Source: Nocardioides sp. URHA0032 (GTDB lineage: Bacteria > Actinomycetota > Actinomycetes > Propionibacteriales > Nocardioidaceae). From it: DNA of 64,000 bases. Location of the stretch: positions 455,467 to 519,466 of the forward strand of contig NZ_KK211159.1 in NCBI RefSeq assembly GCF_000620645.1, in the 5' to 3' direction. How positions within the stretch are numbered: the stretch's first letter is position 1; the number at the start of each line of letters is the position of its first letter. Shown here one piece after another: positions 55,967 to 63,920 of the stretch. A program made the position numbers and the translations under genes. The notes beneath the pieces were generated by a model. The model had not been told where the DNA came from. It worked only from the letters and a program-made list of their open reading frames with translations, and ran no database searches.

Positions 55967-58132
55967 ATGCTGGTGACCGACGAAGTCGAGGCCGTCCGCT
56001 CGGTCGTGCGCGAGGTCCTGGGCCGCGCCACCGACGACGCCGAGGCGACCTGGGCGGCGCTCGGCGCTGCCGGGCTGCTCGCCCTCCCGGTCCCGGAGGC
56101 ACAGGGGGGCGAGGGGCTCGGGCTGGCCGAGGTCGCCGTGCTGCTCCGCGAGAGCGGTCAGCAGGCGCGGCCGCTCCCGATCTGGGAGACGCTCTGCTGC
56201 GGCGTGCTGGCCCTCGCCGCGGCTGCCTCCGAGGACCAGCGGGCCGCGCTGCTGCCCGGCGTGGCCGCGGGCGAGACGCTGCTGACGCCGGCGCTGCGCG
56301 ACGTGGCGGGCGGGAGCACGACGTACGCCGACGGCACCGTGCGCGGCCGCAAGATCGGGGTCACGTACGCCGACCGCGCGGCCCGGCTGCTGGTGACCGC
56401 GTCCTCGGCGGACGGCCCCGTGGTCGCGCTCGTCGACCCGCACGGTCCCGGCGTCGAGCTGCTGGAGTCGATGTCGAGTCTCGGCACGCCGCAGCACACG
56501 GTCGTGCTCGACGGCGCGCCGGCCGAGCCGCTGCCGGGAGCGAACGCCGCGCGGGTGCTCGAGGAGCTCGCCGCCGCCGGCCTCTGCCTGACCGCCGCCG
56601 GCCTGGTCGCCGGGGCGCGCGACCTCACTGCGACGTACATCAAGGGCCGCACGCAGTTCGGCCGGGCGCTGGCGGAGTTCCAGGCCGTGGCGATGCAGAT
56701 CGCGGACGTCTACATCGCCTCGCGGACCGTCGACCTGGCCGCGGAGAACGCCGCCTGGCGGATCACGAACGGCCTGGACGTCACCGACGACCTCGCGGTC
56801 GCGGCGTACTGGGTGTGCCACGAGGCGCCGGGCGCGATGCGCACCTGCCACCACCTGCACGGCGGCATGGGCGTCGACATCACCTACCCGATGTCGCGCT
56901 ACTTCTCGTGGGTCACCGACATCGTGCACGCGCTCGACATCCGCCCGGAGGAGGTGCAGGTCGAGGACCCCACCACCAAGAACCTCGAGCTCACCGAGTC
57001 CCAGCGCGCGCTCAAGGCCGAGCTGCGCGCGTACTTCACCGGCCTCGCGGACGAGAACGAGCACCGCGACATGGCGCTCGACCGGCACGGCGAGACCTAC
57101 CAGCGCGTCGTCCGCCAGATGGGGGAGGACGGCTGGATGGGCATCGGCTGGCCGAAGGAGTACGGCGGCCACGGGCTCGGCGAGATCGAGCAGACGATCT
57201 TCGCGAACGAGGCCCAGCGCGCCGACGTGCACCTGCCGGCGGTGACGCTGCAGACCGTCGGCCCGACGCTGATCCGGTACGGCACCGAGAAGCAGAAGGA
57301 CCTGTTCCTGAAGCGGATCCTGGCCGGGGACGTGCACTTCGCGATCGGCTACTCGGAGCCGGACGCCGGCACCGACCTCGCGTCGCTGCGGACCACCGCC
57401 AGGCGCGATGGTGACCACTACGTGGTCAACGGGCAGAAGCTGTGGACCACCGGCGGCCACCAGGCCGACTACCTGTGGCTCGCGGTGCGCACCGACCCGG
57501 ACGCCCCGAAGCACCGGGGCATCTCGATCCTGATCGTCGACACCACGGACCCGGGCTACTCACACACCCCGATCATCACCGCCGACGGGTCGCACCACGT
57601 CAACGCGACGTACTTCAACGACGTACGTGTCCCCGTCGACATGCTGGTCGGTGAGGAGAACCAGGGCTGGAAGCTGATCACCACCCAGCTCAACCACGAG
57701 CGCGTGATGCTCGGCCCGGCCGGCCGGCTCGAGGGCCTGCGGGACCGGGTGGCGGAGTGGGCCACCAAGGCGGGGGTCGTCGACCGGCCCGACGTACGCC
57801 GAACGATGGGCGGGGTGACGGCGGTGTTCCGCGTCAACGAGCTGCTCAACTGGGAGGTCGCGCGAGCCGCCGCGGTGGGCGAGATCTCCGTGGGCGACGC
57901 GTCGTCCTCGAAGGTGTTCGCGGCCGACCAGGTCCAGCACCTCGCGGCCGACCTGGCCGGCATCGTGCACCGGTACGGCGACCCGTCGGACGAGGAGACC
58001 GACCAGCTGATGAGATACCTGGACGGGCAGGCCAAGCGGAACCTCGTCCTCACCTTCGGTGGCGGCGTGCAGGAGGTGCAGCGCGAGCTGATCGCGATGT
58101 TCGGCATGGGCCTGCCGCGGGTGCCCCGATGA
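55967..58132 (+). CDS. Fused ChsE1-ChsE2-type acyl-CoA dehydrogenase
   Basis: A 721-aa two-domain acyl-CoA dehydrogenase. Residues 1 to about 335 resemble FadE28/ChsE1: GRTQFGRALAEFQAVAMQIADVYIASRT and HHLHGGMGVDITYPM. Residues about 340-721 resemble FadE29/ChsE2: FAIGYSEPDAGTDLASLRTTARRDGDHYVVNGQKLWTTGG, then Glu578 in NHERVMLGPAG as the likely base, and FGGGVQEVQRELIAMFGMGLPR. In M. tuberculosis these are separate genes forming a heterotetramer that dehydrogenates the 22-carbon propionyl-CoA steroid ester. Here one chain carries both. First of five overlapping genes (ATGA to the next), KstR-like box upstream. Confidence 0.85.
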   Translation: MLVTDEVEAVRSVVREVLGRATDDAEATWAALGAAGLLALPVPEAQGGEGLGLAEVAVLLRESGQQARPLPIWETLCCGVLALAAAASEDQRAALLPGVAAGETLLTPALRDVAGGSTTYADGTVRGRKIGVTYADRAARLLVTASSADGPVVALVDPHGPGVELLESMSSLGTPQHTVVLDGAPAEPLPGANAARVLEELAAAGLCLTAAGLVAGARDLTATYIKGRTQFGRALAEFQAVAMQIADVYIASRTVDLAAENAAWRITNGLDVTDDLAVAAYWVCHEAPGAMRTCHHLHGGMGVDITYPMSRYFSWVTDIVHALDIRPEEVQVEDPTTKNLELTESQRALKAELRAYFTGLADENEHRDMALDRHGETYQRVVRQMGEDGWMGIGWPKEYGGHGLGEIEQTIFANEAQRADVHLPAVTLQTVGPTLIRYGTEKQKDLFLKRILAGDVHFAIGYSEPDAGTDLASLRTTARRDGDHYVVNGQKLWTTGGHQADYLWLAVRTDPDAPKHRGISILIVDTTDPGYSHTPIITADGSHHVNATYFNDVRVPVDMLVGEENQGWKLITTQLNHERVMLGPAGRLEGLRDRVAEWATKAGVVDRPDVRRTMGGVTAVFRVNELLNWEVARAAAVGEISVGDASSSKVFAADQVQHLAADLAGIVHRYGDPSDEETDQLMRYLDGQAKRNLVLTFGGGVQEVQRELIAMFGMGLPRVPR

Positions 58133-58650
58133 GTGGCGACGCGAGCACGGACCGGCACCGGCGGATCATGGCCGAGGCCGAGCGGATCAAGGCGCTCGGC
58201 GAGGCCTCGGAGTCGATGGCACCGTACGAGGTGAACCAGCCGACGATCGGCACCTGGCTGGACGCGATGGGCTACGAGAACGACCGGTTCCGCAAGGGCG
58301 AGGCGCCGCCGTCGATGGCGCAGGTGTGGACGATGCCCGGGCTCGGGCGCCGTCGTCCCGACGACGACCCGCTGAGCCGGATGATGGAGGTGCTGACCGC
58401 CGAGGGCTACACCGCAGTGCTCGGCACCAACTGCGAGCAGACCTACGAGCGCTACCTGCGCGTGGGCGAGGAGCTCCGGGTCACCACGGCGCTCGACTCG
58501 GTGGCCGGGCCGAAGAGCACCGCGATGGGCGAGGGCTACTTCGTGACGTCGCGGAACGCCTGGTACGTCCGCCATCAGGACGGGCAGACCGAGAAGGTCG
58601 CCTCGATGCTGTTCCGGGTGCTCAAGTTCGTCCCGAGGGAGAAGGCATGA
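58129..58650 (+). CDS. MaoC-like hydratase subunit (N-terminal part of ChsH2, as a separate gene)
   Basis: A 173-aa hotdog-fold protein: PYEVNQPTIGTWLDAMGYENDRFRKGEAPPSMAQVWTMPGL, then LGTNCEQTYERYLRVGEELRVTTAL and GEGYFVTSRNAWYVRHQDGQTEKVASMLFRVLKF. This is the ChsH2 N-terminal MaoC domain, which supports but does not itself carry the catalysis of ChsH1. In M. tuberculosis it is fused to a DUF35 domain (about 311 aa total). Here it stops after the hotdog fold and overlaps the DUF35 gene by 4 nt (ATGA). Confidence 0.85.
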   Translation: MSGDASTDRHRRIMAEAERIKALGEASESMAPYEVNQPTIGTWLDAMGYENDRFRKGEAPPSMAQVWTMPGLGRRRPDDDPLSRMMEVLTAEGYTAVLGTNCEQTYERYLRVGEELRVTTALDSVAGPKSTAMGEGYFVTSRNAWYVRHQDGQTEKVASMLFRVLKFVPREKA

Positions 58651-59045
58651 CCGCCGGCGTCATCCGGCCCATGATCGGGCAGGACTCCCGGTTCTTCTGG
58701 GAGGGGACGGCGCTCGGCGAGCTGCGGATCCAGACCTGCAACGCGTGTGGCCTGCTCCGCTTCCCGCCGGGGCCGGCCTGCCCGTCGTGCGGCGCCCTGG
58801 ACCGCGGCCACGTGGTGGCCGCCGGCACCGGCACGGTCTTCTCGTACGTCGTGCACCGGCACCCGCCCGTCCCGGGCAAGGAGCTGCCGATCGTGATCGC
58901 GCTGATCGACCTCGACGAGGGCGTGCGGATGGTCGGCGAGGTCGTGGACGTGGCCGACGACGAGATCGAGATCGGGATGCCGCTGCGGGTGGACTACCGG
59001 CGCATCGACGACGAGCTGACGCTGCCCGTGTGGAGGAGAGCATGA
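58647..59045 (+). CDS. DUF35 OB-fold/zinc-ribbon protein (C-terminal part of ChsH2, as a separate gene)
   Basis: A 132-aa protein with an N-terminal helix, a rubredoxin-like zinc ribbon (Cys31, Cys34, Cys45, Cys48 in CNACGLLRFP...CPSC), then the OB-fold (GTGTVFSYVVHRHPPVPGKELPIVIALIDLDEGVRMVGEVV). In sterol side-chain loss the DUF35 part of ChsH2 binds Ltp2 and is needed for aldolase activity. It follows the MaoC gene and precedes chsH1. A split rather than a frameshift is indicated by its own ATG with GAGGGAGAAGG upstream. Confidence 0.87.
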   Translation: MTAGVIRPMIGQDSRFFWEGTALGELRIQTCNACGLLRFPPGPACPSCGALDRGHVVAAGTGTVFSYVVHRHPPVPGKELPIVIALIDLDEGVRMVGEVVDVADDEIEIGMPLRVDYRRIDDELTLPVWRRA

Positions 59046-59419
59046 AGGTGGGCGAGACGATCCCCGAGTGGTCGCTGCCGATGACCCCGACGACGATCGT
59101 GAGCACCGCGATCGCGACGCGGGACTGGCAGGACGTCCACCACGACCGCGACGTCGCGCAGGCGGCCGGGTCGAAGGACATCTTCATGAACATCCTGACC
59201 ACCAACGGCCTGGTCGAGAAGTACGTCGTCGACTGGGCCGGCCCGGACACCGAGCTCAAGGGCATCGCGATCCGGCTCGGGGCGCCCGCGCACCCCTACG
59301 ACACCCTGACGTTCAGCGGCACCGTCGACTCCGTCGAGGACGGGATCGCGACGATCTCGGTCGTCGGCCGGGTCTCGCTCGGCGACCACGTCACCGGGAC
59401 CGTGCAGGTGGCGGTGTGA
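59042..59419 (+). CDS. chsH1: MaoC-like hydratase subunit ChsH1
   Basis: A 125-aa hotdog protein: IATRDWQDVHHDRDVAQAAGSKDIFMNILTTNG carries the hydratase-2 catalytic pair Asp28-x4-His33, matching the Asp/His pair described for ChsH1. It hydrates the 17(20)-ene of the steroid side-chain CoA ester together with the ChsH2 MaoC domain. ATG overlaps the DUF35 stop (ATGA), and its stop overlaps the ltp2 GTG (GTGA). Confidence 0.87.
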   Translation: MKVGETIPEWSLPMTPTTIVSTAIATRDWQDVHHDRDVAQAAGSKDIFMNILTTNGLVEKYVVDWAGPDTELKGIAIRLGAPAHPYDTLTFSGTVDSVEDGIATISVVGRVSLGDHVTGTVQVAV

Positions 59420-60579
59420 GCCTCTACCGCAGGGCCGCGATCGCCGGTATCGGCGCGACCGAGTTCTCCAAGGAGTCCGGCCGCTCCGAGCTCCAGCTCT
59501 CCGTCGAGGCGGTGCAGCACGCGCTGGCCGACTGCGGGCTGACGCCCGCGGACGTCGACGGGTTCACGACGTTCACCATGGACACCTCCTCGGAGATCGC
59601 GGTCGCCCGCGAGCTCGGCTGCGGCGAGCTGCGGTTCTTCAGCCGGATCAACTTCGGCGGCGGCGGCGCGTGCGCGACCGTGCAGCAGGCCGCGATGGCG
59701 GTCGCCACCGGCGTGGCCGACTGCGTGGTGGCGTACCGCGGCTTCAACGAGCGGTCCGGCTCGCGCTTCGGCCAGTTCTCGGTCGCGGCGGCGACCCAGG
59801 TGAACACCAACGGCCTCGACAACGCCTGGACCTATCCGATGGGCCTCGGGACCCCGGCCGCGACGGTCGCCATGCAGGCGCGGCGCTACCTGCACGAGTA
59901 CGGCGCCACCTCGGAGGACTTCGGCCGCGTGGCCGTGGCCGACCGGAGGCACGCCGCCACGAACCCGAACGCGTTCTTCTACGGCAAGCCGATCACGATC
60001 GAGGACCACCAGGCCTCGCGGATGATCGTCGACCCGCTGCACCTGCTCGACTGCTGCCAGGAGAGCGACGGCGCGGTCGCGCTGGTGATCGTCTCGGCCG
60101 AGCGCGCCCGCGACCTCGCCCGGAAGCCGGCGTACGTCTCGGCGGCGGCCCAGGGCAGCGGCGTGGACCAGTTCGTGATGACGTCGTACTACCGCGACGA
60201 CATCGGCATCCCGGAGATGGGCGTCGTCGGGCGCGAGCTGTGGCGGCAGAGCGGACTCGGCCCCGACGACATGCAGATGGCGATCCTCTACGACCACTTC
60301 ACGCCGTACGTCCTCATGCAGCTCGAGGAGCTCGGCTTCTGCGGCCGCGGCGAGGCGCCCGGCTTCGTCGCCGACGGCGCCATCGAGATCGGCGGCAAGC
60401 TCCCGCTGAACACCCATGGCGGCCAGCTCGGGGAGGCCTACATCCACGGCATGAACGGCATCGCCGAGGCCGTCCGCCAGGTCCGCGGCACCTCGGTCAA
60501 CCCGGTCCGCAACGTCGAGCACGTCCTCATCACCGCCGGCACGGGCGTCCCCACCTCGGGCCTGGTGCTGTCCGCCTGA
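59416..60579 (+). CDS. ltp2: Thiolase-like steroid side-chain aldolase Ltp2
   Basis: A 387-aa SCP-x thiolase-like protein without the thiolase nucleophile Cys context. It starts YRRAAIAGIGATEFSKESGRSELQLSVEAV, with NFGGGGACATVQQAAMAVATGVADCVVAYRG, and LPLNTHGGQLGEAYIHGMNGIAEAV. Tyrosines near 292/298 (ILYDHFTPYV) and Tyr342 (GEAYIHG) fit the catalytic tyrosines reported for Ltp2. It removes propionyl-CoA by a retro-aldol reaction, leaving the C17-ketosteroid. Needs a DUF35 partner, encoded two genes upstream. Last gene of the operon; a strong hairpin follows. Confidence 0.9.
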   Translation: MSLYRRAAIAGIGATEFSKESGRSELQLSVEAVQHALADCGLTPADVDGFTTFTMDTSSEIAVARELGCGELRFFSRINFGGGGACATVQQAAMAVATGVADCVVAYRGFNERSGSRFGQFSVAAATQVNTNGLDNAWTYPMGLGTPAATVAMQARRYLHEYGATSEDFGRVAVADRRHAATNPNAFFYGKPITIEDHQASRMIVDPLHLLDCCQESDGAVALVIVSAERARDLARKPAYVSAAAQGSGVDQFVMTSYYRDDIGIPEMGVVGRELWRQSGLGPDDMQMAILYDHFTPYVLMQLEELGFCGRGEAPGFVADGAIEIGGKLPLNTHGGQLGEAYIHGMNGIAEAVRQVRGTSVNPVRNVEHVLITAGTGVPTSGLVLSA

Positions 60580-60580
60580 C

Positions 60581-60632
60581 CGGGTCGTCCGCCTCTGGGC
60601 GGTGAATACGCCGCCCTCAGGCGGACGACCCG
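60581..60632. terminator. Strong bidirectional hairpin terminator
   Basis: A 14-bp perfect arm pair, CGGGTCGTCCGCCT (60581-60594) and AGGCGGACGACCCG (60619-60632), plus an inner GGGCGG/CCGCCC stem and an 8-nt loop. It terminates ltp2 on the plus strand and the LLM oxidoreductase on the minus strand, whose last codons (GSSA-stop) lie in the right arm. Confidence 0.85.
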
Positions 60633-61405
60633 AAGCCCGGACCCGCGTCGACCAGGCGTTCCACGTCCGCGAGGTCCAGGTCGAAGGGACCCACCCGGGT
60701 GAGGACCCAGGACGCGCCGCTGTCCAGCCACGGCTCGTGGTCCTGGTCGGCGCGCAGGTCGACGACCAGGTCGTACGGCGCTCCCGGCACCTGGTCGGCC
60801 ACCGTCGTCACGTCGGCCGGCGAGCCGAGCCCGATCACGAAGAACCCGTCGTACGCCGCGGCCCGGCGCATCGGAGCGGCGTTCGGGAACCGGCCCGCGA
60901 GCCAGATGGGCACCCGCGGCGCCGGGAGGAACCGCACGTCGCGCGCGACGTAGTGGGGACCCTCGTGGGCCACCTGTCCACCCGACAGGAGATCGGTGAG
61001 CACCGCGAGGCCGTCGTCGAGCATCTCACCGCGGACCCGCGGCGAGGCCTCGTCGCCGAACGCGCTGAACTCGCCCACCCAGTCGTCGCCGAGGCCGAGC
61101 CCGAGGACGAACCGGCCCTCGGAGAGCACGGCGAGCGAGGCCGCCTGGCGGGCCAGGACCTGCGGCCGCCGGCGGGCCAGGGGAGTGACCATCGGGCCGA
61201 ACAGGACCGACGAGGTGCGCATGGCCACGGCCGCGCAGCAGGTCCACACGTCCGCGATGGCCGACACGCGCTCGCCGTACTGCAGGTGGTCCCAGAGGAA
61301 GAACCCCTCCCAGCCCGCCGCCTCGGCACGAGCCGCGAGATCGCCGACCACCCGCGGGTCGGCGAGGGCGTCGAACGGCGCGACGAACAGTCCGCGGCGG
61401 ATCAC
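60617..61405 (-). CDS. LLM-class flavin/F420-dependent oxidoreductase
   Basis: A 262-aa luciferase-like monooxygenase (TIM barrel): GLFVAPFDALADPRVVGDLAARAEAAGWEGFFLWDHL, VLFGPMVTPLARRRPQVLARQAASLAVLSEGRFVLGLGLGDDW, and IWLAGRFPNAAPMRRAAAYDGFF. The F420/FMN-dependent reductase or monooxygenase reaction cannot be assigned. GTG start; overlaps the dienelactone-hydrolase-like stop (GTGA), so the two are coupled. Confidence 0.85.
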   Translation of the reverse strand: MIRRGLFVAPFDALADPRVVGDLAARAEAAGWEGFFLWDHLQYGERVSAIADVWTCCAAVAMRTSSVLFGPMVTPLARRRPQVLARQAASLAVLSEGRFVLGLGLGDDWVGEFSAFGDEASPRVRGEMLDDGLAVLTDLLSGGQVAHEGPHYVARDVRFLPAPRVPIWLAGRFPNAAPMRRAAAYDGFFVIGLGSPADVTTVADQVPGAPYDLVVDLRADQDHEPWLDSGASWVLTRVGPFDLDLADVERLVDAGPGFGSSA

Positions 61406-62130
61406 GAGAGCTTCTCGCCGAAGAACGCCAGTACGCGGTCGACCGCCTCCTGGGAGCGGTGCTCGGTGACGGTCGAGTGACCCCTGCCCTCCAGTTCGAC
61501 CCGGATGAACGCGTCACCGATCTCCCGGGTGAGGGTGTCGAAGCGGGTCCCGACCGCGGGGTCCTTCCGGTAGCGCAGCCCGAGGACCTCGCAGCCGCCG
61601 GCGGCCCGCGAGCGTACGGCGGCCAGGTCGCCGGCCGACAGGTTCAGGTCGGCCGCGCGGCGGCGGCCCACGGCGAACGGCAGCGACGGCTGCGCCAGCA
61701 CCGGCGCCGCCACGGAGGTGTCGACCATCATCGCGAGCGCGAACCCCCCGGTGAAGCACATCCCGAGGGCGCCCACGCCGGGTCCGCCGAGCTCCTCGTG
61801 GAGCGAGCGGGCCAGGCTGCGCAGCCAGACCGCGACCGGCGATGTCTCGCCACGGGCCATCGTGGTGAACTCGCGGCTGACGCACGTCCGCGGCAGGACC
61901 TTGAGCACGTTGACCGCCGTCATCGGCGCCTCGGGCGTGCCGAGCAGCTGCGGCATCACCACCGTGTAGCCGGCCGCGACCACCTCCTCGCCGAACCCGA
62001 TGACGCCCGGCGTCAGTCCCGGCATCTCGTGGATCACGATCACGCCCGGGCCGGTCCCCTTGCGGTACGTCGGGTGCGTGGTCCCGTCGTCGCTGTGGGT
62101 GCCGTGCGTCCAGCTCGACAGGAGGCTCAT
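61402..62130 (-). CDS. Dienelactone hydrolase family protein
   Basis: A 242-aa alpha/beta hydrolase of the DLH type: VIVIHEMPGLTPGVIGFGEEVVAAGYTVVMPQLLG, Cys nucleophile in GMCFTGGFALAM, and the His in EGRGHSTVTEHRSQEAVD. The acidic residue is not clear. It hydrolyses lactones or esters. GTG... the ATG giving MSLLSSWTHG is used as start, with AGCCTCCTG-type weak context upstream. First gene of a two-gene unit with the LLM oxidoreductase. Confidence 0.83.
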   Translation of the reverse strand: MSLLSSWTHGTHSDDGTTHPTYRKGTGPGVIVIHEMPGLTPGVIGFGEEVVAAGYTVVMPQLLGTPEAPMTAVNVLKVLPRTCVSREFTTMARGETSPVAVWLRSLARSLHEELGGPGVGALGMCFTGGFALAMMVDTSVAAPVLAQPSLPFAVGRRRAADLNLSAGDLAAVRSRAAGGCEVLGLRYRKDPAVGTRFDTLTREIGDAFIRVELEGRGHSTVTEHRSQEAVDRVLAFFGEKLS

Positions 62131-62226
62131 GGGGACGAGTATGTCGGGCCGCGATGAGTTCGCGGCTCCGCCCGGATCACAGGAGACGAGGGCAGCAGCA
62201 GAGGCTGCCCCTTCCGGGAGGACACC

Positions 62227-63627
62227 ATGCTCGACGCTCGACACCGCCGGTGGGTCATCGTGCTCACCTCGATCGGTTCCTTCATGGCCGCGATCGACAC
62301 CCTCGTGGTCGCGACGGCCATCCCGACCATCCGGGGCGACCTGCACGCGTCGCTGCCGCAGCTCGAGTGGACCGTCAACGCCTACAACCTCAGCCTCGCC
62401 GTCCTCCTGGTCCCCGCCGCCGTCCTCGGCGACCGGCTCGGCCGGGCGCGCTGCTACGCGGCCGGCATCGGCCTGTTCGCCCTGGCCTCGCTCGGCTGCG
62501 CGGTCGCGGACGGAGCGGGCGTGCTGATCGCGATGCGCGCGTTCCAGGGCGCCGGTGGTGCGCTGGTGCTGACGCTCGGGCTCGCCCTGCTGACCGGCGC
62601 CTTCCCGGCGGAACGGCGCGGCCAGGCGGTCGGCCTGTACAGCGCGGTCACCGGCATCGCGGTCGCGTGCGGGCCGTTGCTCGGCGGCCTGGTGGTCGGC
62701 GGCCTCGACTGGCACTGGATCTTCTGGGTCAACGTCCCGATCGGGCTGGTCGCCGTACCGCTGGTGCTGCGGTACGTGCCGGAGGTACGGGTGCCGGACA
62801 GCACCCTCGACGTCCCGGGCGCGGCGCTGCTCGGTGCCGGCTGCTTCGCGCTGGTCTGGGCGCTGGTCCGCAGCGCGACCGAGGGCTGGAGCGCGCCCGA
62901 GGTGCTCGGGATCACCGGCACCGGCGTGGTCCTGCTCGGGTCCTTCGCGGCCTGGGAACGCCGGGCCGCGCACCCGCTCATCCCCGCGGCCCTGCTGACC
63001 AGGCGCGGCTTCTCCGCCGGCAACGTCGCCGCGTTCCTGACGTTGGCCTCGCTGTTCTCCGCAGTCTTCTTCTACGGGCAGCTGCTCCAGTTCGGGTACG
63101 GCGACAGCGCCCTCGAGGCAGGTGCGCGGCTGATGGCGTGGACCGGGACGTTCATCGTCGTGGCGCCGTTCGCCGGGGCACTGGCGGACCGGATCGGGGA
63201 GCGGCCACTGCTCGCGACGGGGCTCGCGATCCAGTCGCTCGCGATGCTGTGGTTCGCCACCACGGTCACCGCCGGCGGCGACTACCTCGATGCGCTCGGG
63301 CCGTTCGTGGTCGGCGGCATCGGCGTCTCGATGGCGGTTCCGTGCGGCCAGAGCGCGGTCGTCGGGTCGGTCGAGGACCGGGACGTCGGCACGGCGTCCG
63401 GGGTGAACGCCACGATGCGCGAGCTCGGTGGCGTGTTCGGCGTGGCGCTCACCGTGGCGGTGTTCGGGGCGTACGGCGGCTACGGGTCGCCGCAGGACTT
63501 CGTGGACGGCTTCCGGCCGGCCCTGCTGACCGCGGCGGGACTCTCGGCCCTGGGCGCGCTCACCGGGCTCGCCCTGCCCGCCCGCCGACGGTCCGTCGTC
63601 CCGGCGGTCGTGGCGGTGGCGTCATGA
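62227..63627 (+). CDS. MFS transporter, DHA2 (EmrB/QacA) family
   Basis: A 466-aa exporter with about 14 helices: VLTSIGSFMAAIDTLVVATAIPTIRGDLHASLPQLEWTVNAYNLSLAVLLVPAAVLGDRLGRARCYAAG has the DHA2 start and motif A; RAFQGAGGALVLTLGLALLTGAFPAERRGQAVGLYSAVTGIAVACGPLLGGLVVGGLDWHWIFWVNVPIG has motif B and C. Proton-coupled drug or metabolite efflux. GGGAGG precedes the ATG. Overlaps the following small gene by 4 nt. Confidence 0.9.
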   Translation: MLDARHRRWVIVLTSIGSFMAAIDTLVVATAIPTIRGDLHASLPQLEWTVNAYNLSLAVLLVPAAVLGDRLGRARCYAAGIGLFALASLGCAVADGAGVLIAMRAFQGAGGALVLTLGLALLTGAFPAERRGQAVGLYSAVTGIAVACGPLLGGLVVGGLDWHWIFWVNVPIGLVAVPLVLRYVPEVRVPDSTLDVPGAALLGAGCFALVWALVRSATEGWSAPEVLGITGTGVVLLGSFAAWERRAAHPLIPAALLTRRGFSAGNVAAFLTLASLFSAVFFYGQLLQFGYGDSALEAGARLMAWTGTFIVVAPFAGALADRIGERPLLATGLAIQSLAMLWFATTVTAGGDYLDALGPFVVGGIGVSMAVPCGQSAVVGSVEDRDVGTASGVNATMRELGGVFGVALTVAVFGAYGGYGSPQDFVDGFRPALLTAAGLSALGALTGLALPARRRSVVPAVVAVAS

Positions 63628-63920
63628 GCCGGATCATGGTGCGGTACCGGGTCCGGCCCGACGCCGCCGCGGAGAACGAGCGGCTCATCGGCGAGGTGTT
63701 CGAGGAGCTGGCCGCCGAGCAGCCCGAGGGGTTCACCTACCAGTCGATGGTGCTCTCCGACGGCGTGACGTTCGTGCACGTCGTCGACGGCGACAGCGCG
63801 GCGCTGCCGACCTCGGCGGCGTTCCAGCGGTTCGCGTCGACTGTCGGCGATCGGTGCGAGGATCCTCCCCAGCAGACATCGGTCCGGATCGTCGGCAGCT
63901 ACGAGGGGAGGACGGCGTGA
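63624..63920 (+). CDS. Small protein, ABM/dimeric alpha-beta barrel-like
   Basis: A 98-aa protein: MSRIMVRYRVRPDAAAENERLIGEVFEELAAEQPEGFTYQSMVLSDGVTFVHVVDGD, then AFQRFASTVGDRCED. Length and the strand-helix-strand pattern fit the antibiotic-biosynthesis-monooxygenase-like ferredoxin barrel, though catalytic residues are not assigned. Between the exporter (ATGA) and a sigma factor (GTGA), so co-expressed with both. Confidence 0.7.
   Translation: MSRIMVRYRVRPDAAAENERLIGEVFEELAAEQPEGFTYQSMVLSDGVTFVHVVDGDSAALPTSAAFQRFASTVGDRCEDPPQQTSVRIVGSYEGRTA

Noticed and set aside
58640..58660. Frameshift error separating MaoC and DUF35.
   Set aside because: There is a proper ATG with a ribosome-binding site at the junction, and the ATGA overlap is the same as elsewhere in the operon. 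Kept only as a possibility to be re-sequenced.
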